DNA of 64,000 nt. It comes from Acanthococcus lagerstroemiae (lineage: Eukaryota > Arthropoda > Insecta > Hemiptera > Eriococcidae). The DNA is taken from the NCBI GenBank assembly GCA_031841125.1, contig CM063114.1:26667266-26731265 (forward strand), given 5' to 3'. Numbering within the stretch: position 1 is the stretch's first letter; each line of letters starts with the position of its first letter. Made by a program: the position numbers and the translations under genes. This document shows, one piece after another, positions 43,719-54,095 of the stretch. The notes under the pieces were generated by a model. The model ran no database searches. It was not told the DNA's origin and saw nothing but the letters and a program-made list of their open reading frames with translations.

Positions 43719-43933
43719 GGGGGTCTGGTTGGCCGAGTGGATAGCGCGCTGGTCCCGGAATCCGGAGGTCCCGGGTTTGAGCCCACGTAGCAACGCGCTA
43801 CATTTCGACCTAGGCCGGTTTTTCGGCAAGAAGATAAGAGGGCTAAAACAGCCCTAACAGTCTCCCCGATATCTCTGAAGTGGTGCTCGAAAAGGTGGAT
43901 TCCAGAGCTCGGGTTGAGGGTAAAAATGAAAAG
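43719..43933 (+). mobile_element. tRNA-derived SINE, second copy
   Basis: A box TGGCCGAGTGG at 43,730-43,740 and B box GGGTTTGAGCC at 43,773-43,783, then the same body as 37,628-37,844 and the tail GGGTAAAAATGAAAAG. AATTGGTGTGCG(G/A)GGG flanks both ends (about 43,702 and 43,934), a target duplication of about 16 bp. The length, 215 bp, is nearly equal to the other copy, so both look full-length. Frames crossing it on either strand are not genes. Confidence 0.88.
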
Positions 43934-44039
43934 AATTGGTGTGCGAGGGGTGAGAGTTAAGAGTCGAGAGGTAAAAGTGAGACTGTACTTTTTAATGTAA
44001 GAAGCCGAAGAAAGAACCAAGCAGGATCTTGAAATGCTA

Positions 44040-44235
44040 AAATCCTGTTTTATGGTATATGCTAGAGGGAATGGTTGAGGGAAAGAACTGGAGAGGGAAG
44101 CAAAGAATGAGTTATGTAGGGCAGATAATGAAAGACACAGAGTGTAGTCTTTCTCAAAAATGAAAAGATTAGCACAGGAGAGAAAAAAGTGAATAAGGAA
44201 TATAACAACAAGAGTTTAATGTATGTATAATAGAG
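44040..44235 (+). pseudogene. LINE ORF extreme C-terminal fragment
   Basis: Read in two frames: KNWRGKQRMSYVGQIMKDTE and then KMKRLAQERKK. It resembles the tail R(G)RQRM.Y..QI..D.......MKR.A..RE.WR found at the end of several insect LINE proteins. A stop and a shift separate the halves. The 116-codon antisense frame at 44,062-44,412 is therefore probably spurious. Confidence 0.45.
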
Positions 44236-46765
44236 TGACTGAGTTGGAAGAAATTTTGAGAAGCCAAGAAGTACATATACAAGCGTAACTTTGATACTAT
44301 ACTGCTGCTGACACCAGAACCAGAGGGAGAGCACGAGCCGATTCTCAAGGTCAAGATAATCGAGATTACAACCAAATATTGTATCGTTAATTTTCATGCA
44401 ACCCGAAGCCATGTGGAATTCAAGTTGGCAATAACATGTTTTTCTCTGAAATTTAAGCCCAATTTACTCAATGAGACATGTTACTAACATCCCTCTACCT
44501 ACCACCCGCCTCACTTGTAATGTTAACCCAAGTTTTTCTACAACAAAATCATGTATTTGTTTTGCTCCGCTTTGAGAAAACAAGGGCTTCCACTGTATTT
44601 TCCCAATCATATACAGTCTCGTGTAGGGAAGCTCTCTTACAGTTTCTTTCGTTCAAACTAGGGGATGGGGCAAAATTATACTTAAGCCCCAACTTCATGC
44701 TTAGGAGGGTAAGTACTCCCTGCCCCAGTGCCACTACTCCATTTGGCTCATTTAAAGTATTTTATTAATTTTCTCAAAATTAGGCATTCTACTTCAGAGT
44801 TACAGTTCAGCATTCAGAAAAACCATTGTTCATTTTTCAGAAATGGTGCCGCCAAAGCTCGCGTTAAATTTGTTTACAAATATTGTAATTGTGCATGCTG
44901 AACAGTCACTTTCCTCTTGAATCCTGCCTTCGTTGATATTTGCCATGCTGCGCATCAAACGACCACAATCCGCCGCTAAACCACTAATCCGTGGTTAACC
45001 TCTCTGGGTCCCTGTGCTTCAAAAAAGTTACGACCATTTATTCGATTCGACACTCCGAATAAGACCACGGCGAGACGGAAGAGAGAGAAAAAAATAAGGA
45101 AACATAAAGCCCATCACGACATTCCCCTGCAGGATGCAACATCATTAATAATCCTTGGAACAATAGCTCGTCTCTTTTAAAAATCAGCATTCAAAGGCAT
45201 CGCGTGAATGGATCGAAGAAATTCTGGTTTCCTTGTTTGCGTTTTAGACCTCCACCACAAAAGATAGCGATCTGTCAAAACAGTTTTAATGAAAAGCTAT
45301 GTGCGTAACGTCCGAGCAGGAAATTCTTTTTCTCCGCCCGATTACTCTGACTGTGTGCGAGTTCGGGGGGCTGAACAGTTGCACTCGTCATGGTCAGTTT
45401 CGAAAATAATCGAAGAATCCCAAAAAGAGAACTGTCGGCGACCGTCCGCTCTTAGAGTCACAGTCGAAGATACGTTGGCTTTTTCACCTTTTAGAACCCG
45501 TGCAAAATGCTCGAATGCAGCTGAAAAATCAGTCAGTCGATAGTATGCAGGTCGATGACCTTTGGTGATTTTTCAGTATGGCGTGATTTTTGTTTACGTT
45601 AAATACAAGATGATCGATGACTTCTTCGGATATAATCGAATTGAACTCGTTCAATTGCACGAAGTTGTAACCTCGATGTACTACTATGATGCCAACTCTC
45701 GTACAGTCCCCTGTATACATGTACTTCCATATTGTAACAAGTTCGTTTTCGCAGACAAATTACAACAGTGTGGTGTATTGAGTGGTCATTTATTTCATGA
45801 GCGGGAAAAGTGCCATTGACCAAAAATGTCACGGCTTAATCCATACAAGTCTAGATGTTGATTCGAAATTTCCACGAAGATGAGGGTGAAGTCAGACAAG
45901 ATCGAATTCTGTAGCATTCTCTCTTCCTCGATCGTGGTGAAACCTCTGACAAAGATGAGGTCTCGTAACCTTGGATGATGTTTTCATTCGTGGCTAATTC
46001 GTGCAAGCCATGCACTACGAAGGTAGATAGTGCATAGGCGCCAACAGGAGGCCTTGAAGACGATCCGACATGTGAAAGCCTCCAAAAAAATTATAAAATT
46101 ATGAGAGCAAAAGAATTTTCTGCATCTGAATCTTTCCATCCCTCCGATGAGCTCCCGCTCACTGCTTCCGCTGCTACAGATCACCACGAGATTCACCCCG
46201 CCTTCACCACCTACCTTCTTCGCAAACACCAACCAAGACGAGGAGATGAGGGGTAAAAGAAGGAAGCGCAATCCGGCTGTGGTGCACCCAAATTCCAGGT
46301 GAATGCTGGGTGTGCGTTGCCTCGGCCTAGGGTGCCCCATAGTGGTCCTGGCAGGACAGCGTGGTGAGCTCAATAAGGCCCTCATTTACGATCTTGGCTC
46401 TCCAGATTATAGACGAAGAAGTATATTTAGCTTTAGTTTATTATTTTAGCGCATTCATAGCAAATGGGAGGGGGGAGGGGAAGGTCATTTATTTTCAGAT
46501 TTCGATTTTGTTAGACACCCTGTGTATGTGTATTGCAAGTTAAGTGTACGGTACAATACTACTATAAGTGCGGTATCACATGGCACGAATTCGTTTACAA
46601 ATTTTTTATAACTACAAGTATAAATATAATTATTGGCCTTCGAATTGGGGGGGGGGGAATTTTGATCATTCCTATACCCAATTTTTTTTTTTTGGGGGGG
46701 GGGGTTAAATATTACTTGTGTCTACCCCCTTCAGCGACGCCCATGACTTTACCTGAAACTTTTCA
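44236..46765. other. Low-repeat DNA, no gene recognised
   Basis: About 45,000-46,400 is GC-balanced with CG dinucleotides. Two G tracts and a T tract at 46,649-46,704, with a GGGGG-rich flank ending CAGCGACGCCCATGAC, look like one damaged end of a poly-G MITE. No coding domain is recognisable. Confidence 0.4.
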
Positions 46766-46769
46766 TGAA

Positions 46770-47010
46770 AAATTTGTTTCTTATTAAATTCGATACTGAA
46801 AAGATCTTGAAAATTTTTTCGTAAGTGCCTCCAAAATATCCTAAGCCGGGACTTTAACGTGACTCTTCATTTTCTCATAATTTAAAAAGATCTCACAGAA
46901 AAAAACAGTTTTTTTTTGTTGGTCTCACGGACTTGAAGGAACAGACGGGATGCAAATAATCAACGAACCCATTTTGATCTGTCCCTATCCACTGCCCTGG
47001 AATCCCCCCC
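46770..47010. repeat. Single diverged unit of the left-edge satellite with the same flank
   Basis: Satellite-type text (TTTCGTAAGTGCCTCCAAAAT, then CTCTTCATTTTCTCATAA) is followed by TTGGTCTCACGGACTTG, AACAGACGGGATGCAAAT and CGAACCCATTTTGATCTG. This corresponds to TTGGTCTCACCAACTTT...AACAGCCAGGGTACAAAAT...CGAACCCATTTCTCTG at 1,680-1,740. The unit and its flank thus recur together, which suggests a dispersed element that includes the satellite. Confidence 0.7.
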
Positions 47011-47080
47011 CCCTTCCATCTGCCCTTAGACAACTTGATGTGAAATTCGTTTTCTGTTTTTGTTTTTTCGGTGTCAGAAT

Positions 47081-47377
47081 CAGGGTTGTGCCGTAAACTG
47101 ACACAAGTCTGTCTACACGTAGAATAACTTGTGTACAACAATAAAGTTTTTTTTACATTTATTCTACGTATGCAAAATAACGATACTAGTGTAGAATAAC
47201 CCGAATTTCAGATTTTCAAGTGTTCTAGTTTTCCAGATTACTGCACGGAGTAATAAAATTTTACATTATTCTACATCACTAAGTTATTTTATATTATTTT
47301 GCATTTTACACCATTATTATACATGATTATACATGTTACGTAAAATAGTTATTTTACGCGTAGACGAACAACCCTCT
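47081..47377. mobile_element. 297-bp MITE with CAGGGTTG ends
   Basis: Left end CAGGGTTGTGCCG...GTCTACACGTAGAATAAC. Right end, reversed, AGAGGGTTGTTCGTCTACG then CGTAAAATAAC. TCAGAAT flanks both sides (47,074-47,080 and 47,378-47,384). TTATTCTACA/TGTAGAATAA words recur inside. hAT-type origin is likely. Confidence 0.7.
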
Positions 47378-47384
47378 TCAGAAT

Positions 47385-48912
47385 TACTTTTTTCATTACA
47401 GTTTTAAAAATTTTTATTAGTAAAAATCATTGAACTGAAAGTCCGAGGAGGGTCAAAGTCACAGAATTCGATTTGAATATTGATTCATCTATAAAATTAA
47501 AATTGTGGTACTGTGGCGGGGACTCAGAAATTCTATAAAACGCAGTATGTATGGCATAGGCGCAACTAGGAACTACCTTTGGGAATGACTGAACCGGAAA
47601 AAAGTGGGGGGGGTGAATTGTATACAAAAAAGGTAAAAACTGATTTGTAAGTCAGTGGAGGTATAGCCATAGCCTCTGGTTGCACTATGAGTACTATAAT
47701 GTCATTTCATAGATGTAAAGATTCGTTGGAACCATTTTGTTAATTATTTGCCCCCTTATCCAGTTGTCGATTGTGACATTTAGGGACAGAGAAGAGGCTT
47801 CAAAACTAAGATTCGAAAAATGATACATCGGTATCGTTTGACAGGCTTAATAGAGGTTTCTGAATTCAACATTGCTAATCATTTGCCCTAATTTGTCGAT
47901 TATATCGATAACAGCTTCCGAGAAAGATACGCAGACTGAGAATTTCATACTAGGCAACTCGTTGCTGGTCACAATTTGCCTTTTATTAGCAAATTATGGC
48001 ATCTGAGGAGAAGGAGGGGACAGAAAAATTGATAATAAGCATAACATGGATATCACAGGTATACGCGGCGAGCCAAATCTTCTGGAAGCCCTACCCTTCA
48101 AAACCAAATTATTTCAGTGACAGAATTATTAGTCTTATTTTGACACGAGTCAGCTCTTCATAAACTCCCCCCTTCAGATCAGCCATTTGTGTTTATGATA
48201 TCAGTTCTAGGGTTTTAAAGGTTGTTGAAATCGTTTTTGACATTGATTTGGCCCGAAAACCGAAGTACAAACCTCTACAGCAAGTTGCCTTAAATGTAAA
48301 ATCTAAGTCCTCAAAGAGGAGGGGGGGTGAAAATATTCAATTCTTACTTATTCTAAAATTCTCCTCTCCAATTGAGAGAAGAACATTATAGGAGCTTACG
48401 ATGTCAGAACTTCTTAGAATTCATTCAAACTCTGATGCAACTCGTCTAGATTTGGCGGTTATGATTTGTAGACACGCTCAATAGAATTTTTTAAATTCTG
48501 CAACTCGGGCAGATCTATTATGACTTATTTAACACCTTCAGAACCCATTCTAGGCGATTAAAATTCACCACAATGTGAGATAGGGGTCCGGACTGCTTTC
48601 ACCACCAGGTTGTAAGAACCAGAATTTATGCATCAATTATACAAATTTCGTGTGTATGCCTTTTTTTTATTTCCGTGCGAAAGGCCTAAAAATTATTAAA
48701 ATATGCTATTAAGACTTTTGTTTTTTTGTTTTACGGAGAATTTTGTTCCCAACCTCAATCCCCTCCTTACAGTGGAATCCTGGATCTGCTACTGATCTTC
48801 CATAACGATGGCAGAATTCGTGAGGCTCCTGTACTTATTAAGACGGACTGAGACTCATACTCCCTTGACTCTAATGAGACTTACTGAGGTCAACTTAAGA
48901 CTCATTCAGGGC
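47385..48912. other. Low-repeat DNA with a GACT-word island near the end
   Basis: No gene recognised. From about 48,825 to 48,910 AAGACGGACTGAGACTC-like words cluster. T and G runs near 48,320 and 48,662 are not bounded by inverted ends. Confidence 0.4.
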
Positions 48913-49297
48913 CAGGGTGACCACTTTCCTGGGAAAACTGGAAATCAGGGAAAAGTCAGGGAACTTTCAAAAAATAAATTCTTAATAAAATTGCGTAGTC
49001 TGGAAGTATCAGGGTGGTTGGTACCTATGTTTAGTTCTATAAAAGGTGTTTGTTAACTGCGTATTAGTAGAAAACTACGGTACTAGAAATTGAAAAAAAA
49101 AAATTGTGTGACAACACTCATTAATGAACTTCCAACCGGTCCACTTGTTGAGAAAAAATTAAGAAGTGGATCTGGAAAAATCAGGGAAAAGTCAGGGAAA
49201 TTTATAATTGAAGACGATATTCCAAAAACCACCCATGTCATTTTTGAAATTTCGACTTGGCAGCCAGATAGCGCTATATCAGCGACTACACTCCTAA

Positions 49298-50016
49298 AGC
49301 CCGTTCTAGACGATCAATAATATTGATCAATATTATCATACTTTGCAATATTATTGACCATGTGGGGAAAACTCATTCAATAATATTGACATAACGATCA
49401 AAAATTGAGACATCATCAATAAATTGACAGTTCATCAAAAATATCAAAACGAAATAGATATTTTTGATACATTGACAATATTTTTGCATTGATTAAGTTT
49501 TATCAGGGTGCAACCAAATTTAGCAGCTTCTGAAATGTGTCGCTCTCAAGTCTTAAACAATTCCTGAAATCTTTTGGTTCTGTCAGTCTGATGTCATTTA
49601 ATAGATTTTCCTGTGTATACACTTTTCTCTTATTCAACCATTCTCTTGTCCATCTTCGACCTTTCTGGCTTCCCTTCCTTCTGTTTTCCTCTTGTTTGTA
49701 TTCTGCATACAGATAAAGAGAATGGCTGATGACTGCTACATTGTAATCATCCATTTCACTGAGTACACGGGTACAAATTCAAACAACCGAACAACAATAC
49801 AAAATAAAATACCTGATTTTAATTAGAAAATCGGACTCAATAAAATGTTCAGGATCGGTATGCTGTAAACTTTAGTGATAAAACAGCTGCTGATAATAGT
49901 TATCAATTTTTGATCGTCTAGAGAAACTACATTGATCATATGGATGAAACCATCAATTTTTCTTTTTTTGACACAATATTATTGACATCAATATTATTGA
50001 TCGTCTAGAACGGGCT
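49298..50016 (-). mobile_element. PIF/Harbinger element, internally deleted
   Basis: Ends AGCCCGTTCTAGACGATCAA and the exact inverse at the right, with the 3-bp target TAA on both sides (49,295-49,297 and 50,017-50,019). A 3-bp TWA/TAA target and a Harbinger-type protein fragment inside agree. AATATTATTGA words repeat near both ends. It lies inside the hAT-like element and is therefore younger. Confidence 0.88.
49503..49754 (-). pseudogene. Harbinger transposase N-terminal remnant
   Basis: An 83-codon minus-strand frame reads KGRRWTREWLNKRK, NLLNDIRLTEPKDFRNC and LRLESDTFQKLLNLVAP. This is the N-terminal segment of PIF/Harbinger (HARBI1/ALP1-like) nucleases: RRWWVR.W...R..G....LL.ELR..D...F.N.LRM....F..LL..V.P. 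The DDE catalytic domain and the partner Myb-like protein are absent. Recruitment by another copy would be needed for movement. Confidence 0.85.
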
Positions 50017-50189
50017 TAACACTTCCGTGCACCGAGTATTCACGCAACATTTGTTTATTCATCCGCAGCATTCATCCAGCAGAACAGCAGCAATTTACGT
50101 TGCTGTTTGACGACAAAGTCGAAATTTCAAAAATGACATGGGTGGTTTTTGAAATATGGTCTTCAACTGAAGAAAATTGTCCACCCTGA

Positions 50190-50400
50190 AGGCTTAGTGG
50201 GACCCGTTACGACTCATTAAGACGGGTTAACTCGTGACTCTTATGAGACTTATATTCAGGTTAATTTAAGACTTATTCAAACCTTATTGGGACCAGTTAC
50301 GACCGATTCAGACTCTTTTAGGACTTATTCACGCTTCACAGTTTAATTATAACGCTTTCAAACTCATGTAATCTGTCTCAGAATTCCTTACCGCTCGGCG
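50190..50400. repeat. GACTC/GACTTATT-word island
   Basis: Words TTACGACTCATTAAGACG, GTGACTCTTATGAGACTTAT, TTAAGACTTATTCA and TTCAGACTCTTTTAGGAC follow each other every 10-20 bp. This is the clearest of several such islands in the window. Confidence 0.6.
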
Positions 50401-50404
50401 AAAC

Positions 50405-50515
50405 TCAGGTTCCCTGAAAATTGTTCGCACGAAAACTGAACGCGGAAAATTGATCGTACGAAAATTGAAAGTAAGGCAAATTGATCGCACGATTGTTCGC
50501 AAAATTGTTCGCACC
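50405..50515. repeat. Degenerate short tandem repeat AAAATTGTTCGCACG
   Basis: About six imperfect units of 15-20 bp, for example GAAAATTGTTCGCACGAAAA, GGAAAATTGATCGTACGAAA and AAATTGATCGCACGATTG. No coding role. Confidence 0.75.
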
Positions 50516-52715
50516 AGAAAAATGTATTTTCAATATTTATAAAAATGTCTTTTTAACTTACTAATGTAGACTAATATTATGAGCAACCCCCCTCAAGTAC
50601 TTTAAGATACTGTTCTCCTCCCTTCCATCGTCATCCCCGTCGCTGTCATCACTCTCCTTCCTGTCAATGGATAATTTTTGCGCCAAACTGATACGTTTTG
50701 CTGAATTTTCGTTTGGGTTTCAGCTCATTTAGTCGAGATTGCAATCATCAATCGGCGAAATATGGAAATCTTTGAGGTTTTTTTCCTTTCTTTTCTCGTT
50801 TGCCTGGAACGTTTTCCCGCCGAGTTGAAATTTTCAACGTATTTTCACCCTCCCCCGCTGACGGAGTTCGTAACGCCCCTGTGACCTAGAAATAATATTT
50901 CAGTGACCATCTCAGCTTTTTCGTTCTACCTCACTGGTCTTTCAAAGGTGAGCACGACACGAGTAAAACAGTATCGCGTGTTGCGGATTTTGGCGCGCGG
51001 GAAAATGTGAAAAATGCGCGCGGTTTGTTGTATCATCTTTCCCCTGAATGATGCGAAAAACAGTTCGTCTCTTTGTAATTCATCCCCAAAAGATTTCCTT
51101 TAAACTTTTTCTCTTGCTTCCAAATCCTTCGGTTAGGCCCGAGGAGGGACTGTAGCACAACCTTCTTTGAAATTTCCCAACTGTATTGGCCAACGTAATC
51201 CATCAACTGTCGAGGCGTCTTCAGACCACTACACTCGGCGTATTTCAGTTCCATCCGTTTCTGCATCTCCTCTCAACATCTGTCCTTCTCTATCATTTAA
51301 TCTTGTAACTTCTTTTATATTTACAATGCGTCCTTTTTTTTTTTTTCCTTCCTCCGTTTCTTCTTAAATACTGATTTGCATAAAAAGGGTGAAAAAAAGG
51401 ATTTTCATGCGAAGACTTTCCGAAAACAACTTGATCTTCTTATACCGCCTACTTATCTGCGTTACTGAATATATTACAAACTGTGAACAATCGCCGACCT
51501 CTATCGGCTGAATAAATTTATTTTCAAATTATTTAAATTTTTCAACCCCGTGTAAACGGGAATTTCGGGTATCCGAAATCGACCGCGATATTTCGCGTTA
51601 ATTATACAAAAACCGAAACTAGTTTCCAGTTGTGCGCCGCATAGAGCTGACCCCATTCCACCTTCGGCCGTTTAGAGCTCAAAAATAATCACCGAAATAC
51701 CGCCTGAAAATGTGAAAAGAAAAACACTTGAAAAACCGCCACTGCTCGCAATGATGAAACGGAAATGTAGAATTTTTCAAACGTGAAGTCTTACAACAGC
51801 GAGACCAGAGAGAACAAGTGAGTATATGAAGATGGAAGAAGGAGGAGGAAAAAAAAAAGAAGTGTTATCCAAAAAGAGTTGTCAAAGTGATAAATATCAG
51901 TCATTTAGAATCAGCCTGCTGATCGTGATTATTTTCCTCTGTACCGAAGCCCAATCTGGAGAGTCGCAGTGTATGTTTTTTAAAGTCACAGTTGAAAGCA
52001 TGAAGTCGAGGTTCTGCTAGTGTACTTGGCTCACGTACTTTTTCGCCCAGTACAACGTCTCCTTATCATAGTTCACAGTTCTACACGGACACTGATTGAT
52101 CGCTCTGTGGATCGCACTACTCGTACGGCCCGCCAATTCTATTTACATTTACATAGATCAAACAATCGAGCCAGAATATAATTCACGTAATCGTGTGCGT
52201 TTTTCGTTTATATATTTATACGTGTAAAGCGAACGCGGTTGCAGAAATTATGAAATATTTGTAGTTAGATCTTTTTTTCTTTTTTTTCATTTTTATTAAT
52301 GGCATAGGAGGTTCGTGTAGGTGCGAACTGCATTCGCACACGGTCTTTAGGAGGTTCGAACTAACGCAATTATAAGATTCTGTTTTGCATCGCACGTGGA
52401 CGAGAATGCTTTTCGATTGGAATGAAAAATGCCTGCCAAGTTGCTCGAGAGCTGTGTTGAGGTGACATTCGGGGAGCTATTCGTGGAATTCGAGGATGAG
52501 ATCGAGCTCTGGGACAAACAGATTACGAATATCACGTGATTTCTCGCGATCAGTCGCAACCTATTGTTTTGATCGAAGTTGTCCTCAGGTAGGGCGAGGT
52601 CCAATACAAATTTTATTTATAGCCCAAGCTGGGAAGATGCGTTCCTGCACTCTCCCTTCAGCTCACCCATCTTTAGGCACAGGCCTCCGCCATCCACTAC
52701 CACTCTTTGCGGTTA
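50516..52715. other. GC-balanced low-repeat DNA, no gene recognised
   Basis: CG-containing words are frequent and repeats are scarce, as in 8.9-10.7 kb and 15.1-17.8 kb. It could be intronic or intergenic DNA of host genes. No frame has a recognisable domain. Confidence 0.4.
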
Positions 52716-52723
52716 TGCTACCT

Positions 52724-53583
52724 CAGTGGTGTCGTGTCTGGGTGTTCAAGGTGTTCACTGTACACCCACTTAATTTTTGTCTTACCACAAACATCCCAGA
52801 GACAAGGAAAGATTTAAATTTTGATTAAAATACAAAATATAACCTCAAAAAATTGGAAAATAGCCGGAATTTTCCTCTTTGCGCTTCACGCGGTTCTGAT
52901 CTTTGCCACATACTATGGGAATCGCGTAGGATGTTCACTAGCAACATTGCACACTCTCGTCAGTCTTGTCGCAGTGGCGTTACCTTTGTCAAATACTATG
53001 GGAATTGCGTAAGGATGTTCACTAGCAACATTGCACACTCTTGTTGGTATTGTCGCAATGGCATTGTCGTTGTCACATACTATGGGAATTAGGATGTTCA
53101 CTAGCAACATTGCACACTCTTGTCAGTCTTGTCGCAGTGGCGTTATCTTTGTCACATACTACGGGAATTGCGTAGGATGTTCACTAGCAACACTGCACAC
53201 TCTTGTCAGCCTTGTTGCAGTGGCGTTAACTTTGTCACATACTATAGGAATCGCGTAGGTTGTTCATTAGCAACATTGCACACTCTTGTTGGTCTTGTCG
53301 CAGTGGCATTCGCAACAAAGACCACAAAGAGTGTAGCAGAGAGTTCGTTAATTTAAATGGCAGCGTTTCACCAGCAAAAATGAACGTTCTGGAAGCGCAT
53401 GCGGCTATGTGGTGAGTGGATGGATGCAACTTCATTCTTCATTGACACCCATTATTTACATATACTGATTGATACTAACCATAAGTTTTTGATACATACT
53501 GAGTTTTTTTTTGTGTGTGTGTGGGGGGGGGGCGTAGACCCGCCAGTTTAACACATGGAAAAGAGCACCACGCGACGCCACTG
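52724..53583. mobile_element. 860-bp hAT element carrying an 83-bp minisatellite
   Basis: Left end CAGTGGTGTCGTGTCTGGGT; right end (reversed) CAGTGGCGTCGCGTGGTGCT. A perfect 8-bp target duplication, TGCTACCT, lies at 52,716-52,723 and 53,584-53,591. The interior has no transposase but includes five tandem 83-bp units and a GT/G11 tract near the right end. All frames of 60-110 codons inside follow the minisatellite. Confidence 0.92.
52911..53325. repeat. 83-bp minisatellite, five units
   Basis: Units begin TACTATGGGAAT at 52,911, 52,994, 53,078, 53,157 and 53,240 (spacing 83, 84, 79, 83). Each has GGATGTTCACTAGCAACATT, GCACACTCTTGTCAGTCTTG and TCGCAGTGGCGTTA. The phrase CAGTGGCGTTA inside each unit resembles the element's own CAGTGGCGTCG terminus. 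Confidence 0.95.
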
Positions 53584-53638
53584 TGCTACCTATGTCCCAG
53601 TCTGGCCCTATTCACTTTCATATTTCATCTAACCAACA

Positions 53639-53912
53639 GGCAGCAGGCTTTGAGTATGAATCTCCTGGAGGGATAGAAACCACGTTTTGATTGCTAGACC
53701 TGTAGAGCGCGCATTTCTGTCATGCAGACACCGCGATGCTAATGAAAGCTAATGGCAATCATTTTGTTTACAACGGGGCATTCGCAATTTCGCATGACAG
53801 AAACGCACCCATCACACGGTATAGCGCGCTCTACAGTTCCACGCTCGTATAATGGAAATAATCCAATTTCTATCTCTCCAGCAGATTTATACTCAAAGGC
53901 AGCAGGTTGCTC
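53639..53912. mobile_element. Imperfect foldback element
   Basis: GGCAGCAGGCTTTGAGTATG, TCTCCTGGAGGGATAGAAA pair with the inverse of 53,867-53,912. Further in, TGTAGAGCGCGC pairs with GCGCGCTCTACA, and TTTCTGTCATGC with GCATGACAGAAA. Arms are interrupted by unequal spacers. No coding region; the R1 repeat copy starts next to the right arm. Confidence 0.65.
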
Positions 53913-53929
53913 TTAAATTCGATTCGTCC

Positions 53930-54095
53930 TCTTTTGACATGGATATGTCTATTGGCTGGCCTTCCTTCCTATTTCCGACCGACACTGAACTTGATTCCAG
54001 CTCACTTCAGTTGTGCGTAATGCGTATTGCGTGAAGCCAGTCAGTATGATTTAGCTCTTCATGATCACAATTCAGTTCACTCCCGGAGGTGGTGG
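53930..54095 (-). repeat. Dispersed repeat R1, inverted copy
   Basis: Reversed, the run AACTGAATTGTGATCATGAA, GAGCTAAATCATACTGACTG, TGGAATCAAGTTCAGTGTCG and GGCCAGCCAATAGACATATC matches both other R1 copies. No insertion interrupts it here. Confidence 0.65.

Larger units (their letters stand above)
48913..50188. mobile_element. hAT-like element hosting a Harbinger insertion
   Basis: Ends CAGGGTGACCACTTT and, reversed, CAGGGTGGACAATTTT. Long inner arms also match: AAAACCACCCATGTCATTTT with TTGAAATTTCGACTT at 49,230-49,262 and inverted at about 50,105-50,155. CAGGGAAAAGTCAGGGAA occurs twice in the left part. No clear 8-bp duplication remains, so the superfamily is an inference. The middle 719 bp is a later insertion. 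No coding region of its own is recognised. Confidence 0.6.

Noticed and set aside
43715..43800. Possible tRNA gene
   Set aside because: A and B boxes are present, but the 5' end cannot pair with any 3' acceptor sequence and the unit continues into a repeated body with target duplications, so it is a SINE head.
44062..44412. 116-codon minus-strand frame
   Set aside because: It is antisense to LINE tail text (KNWRGKQRMSYVGQ / KMKRLAQERKK) and shows only hydrophobic low-complexity sequence.
52821..53356. Several overlapping frames of 60-80 codons with repeated cysteine- and histidine-containing text
   Set aside because: They follow the 83-bp minisatellite in three frames on both strands, and the text is not a zinc-finger array.
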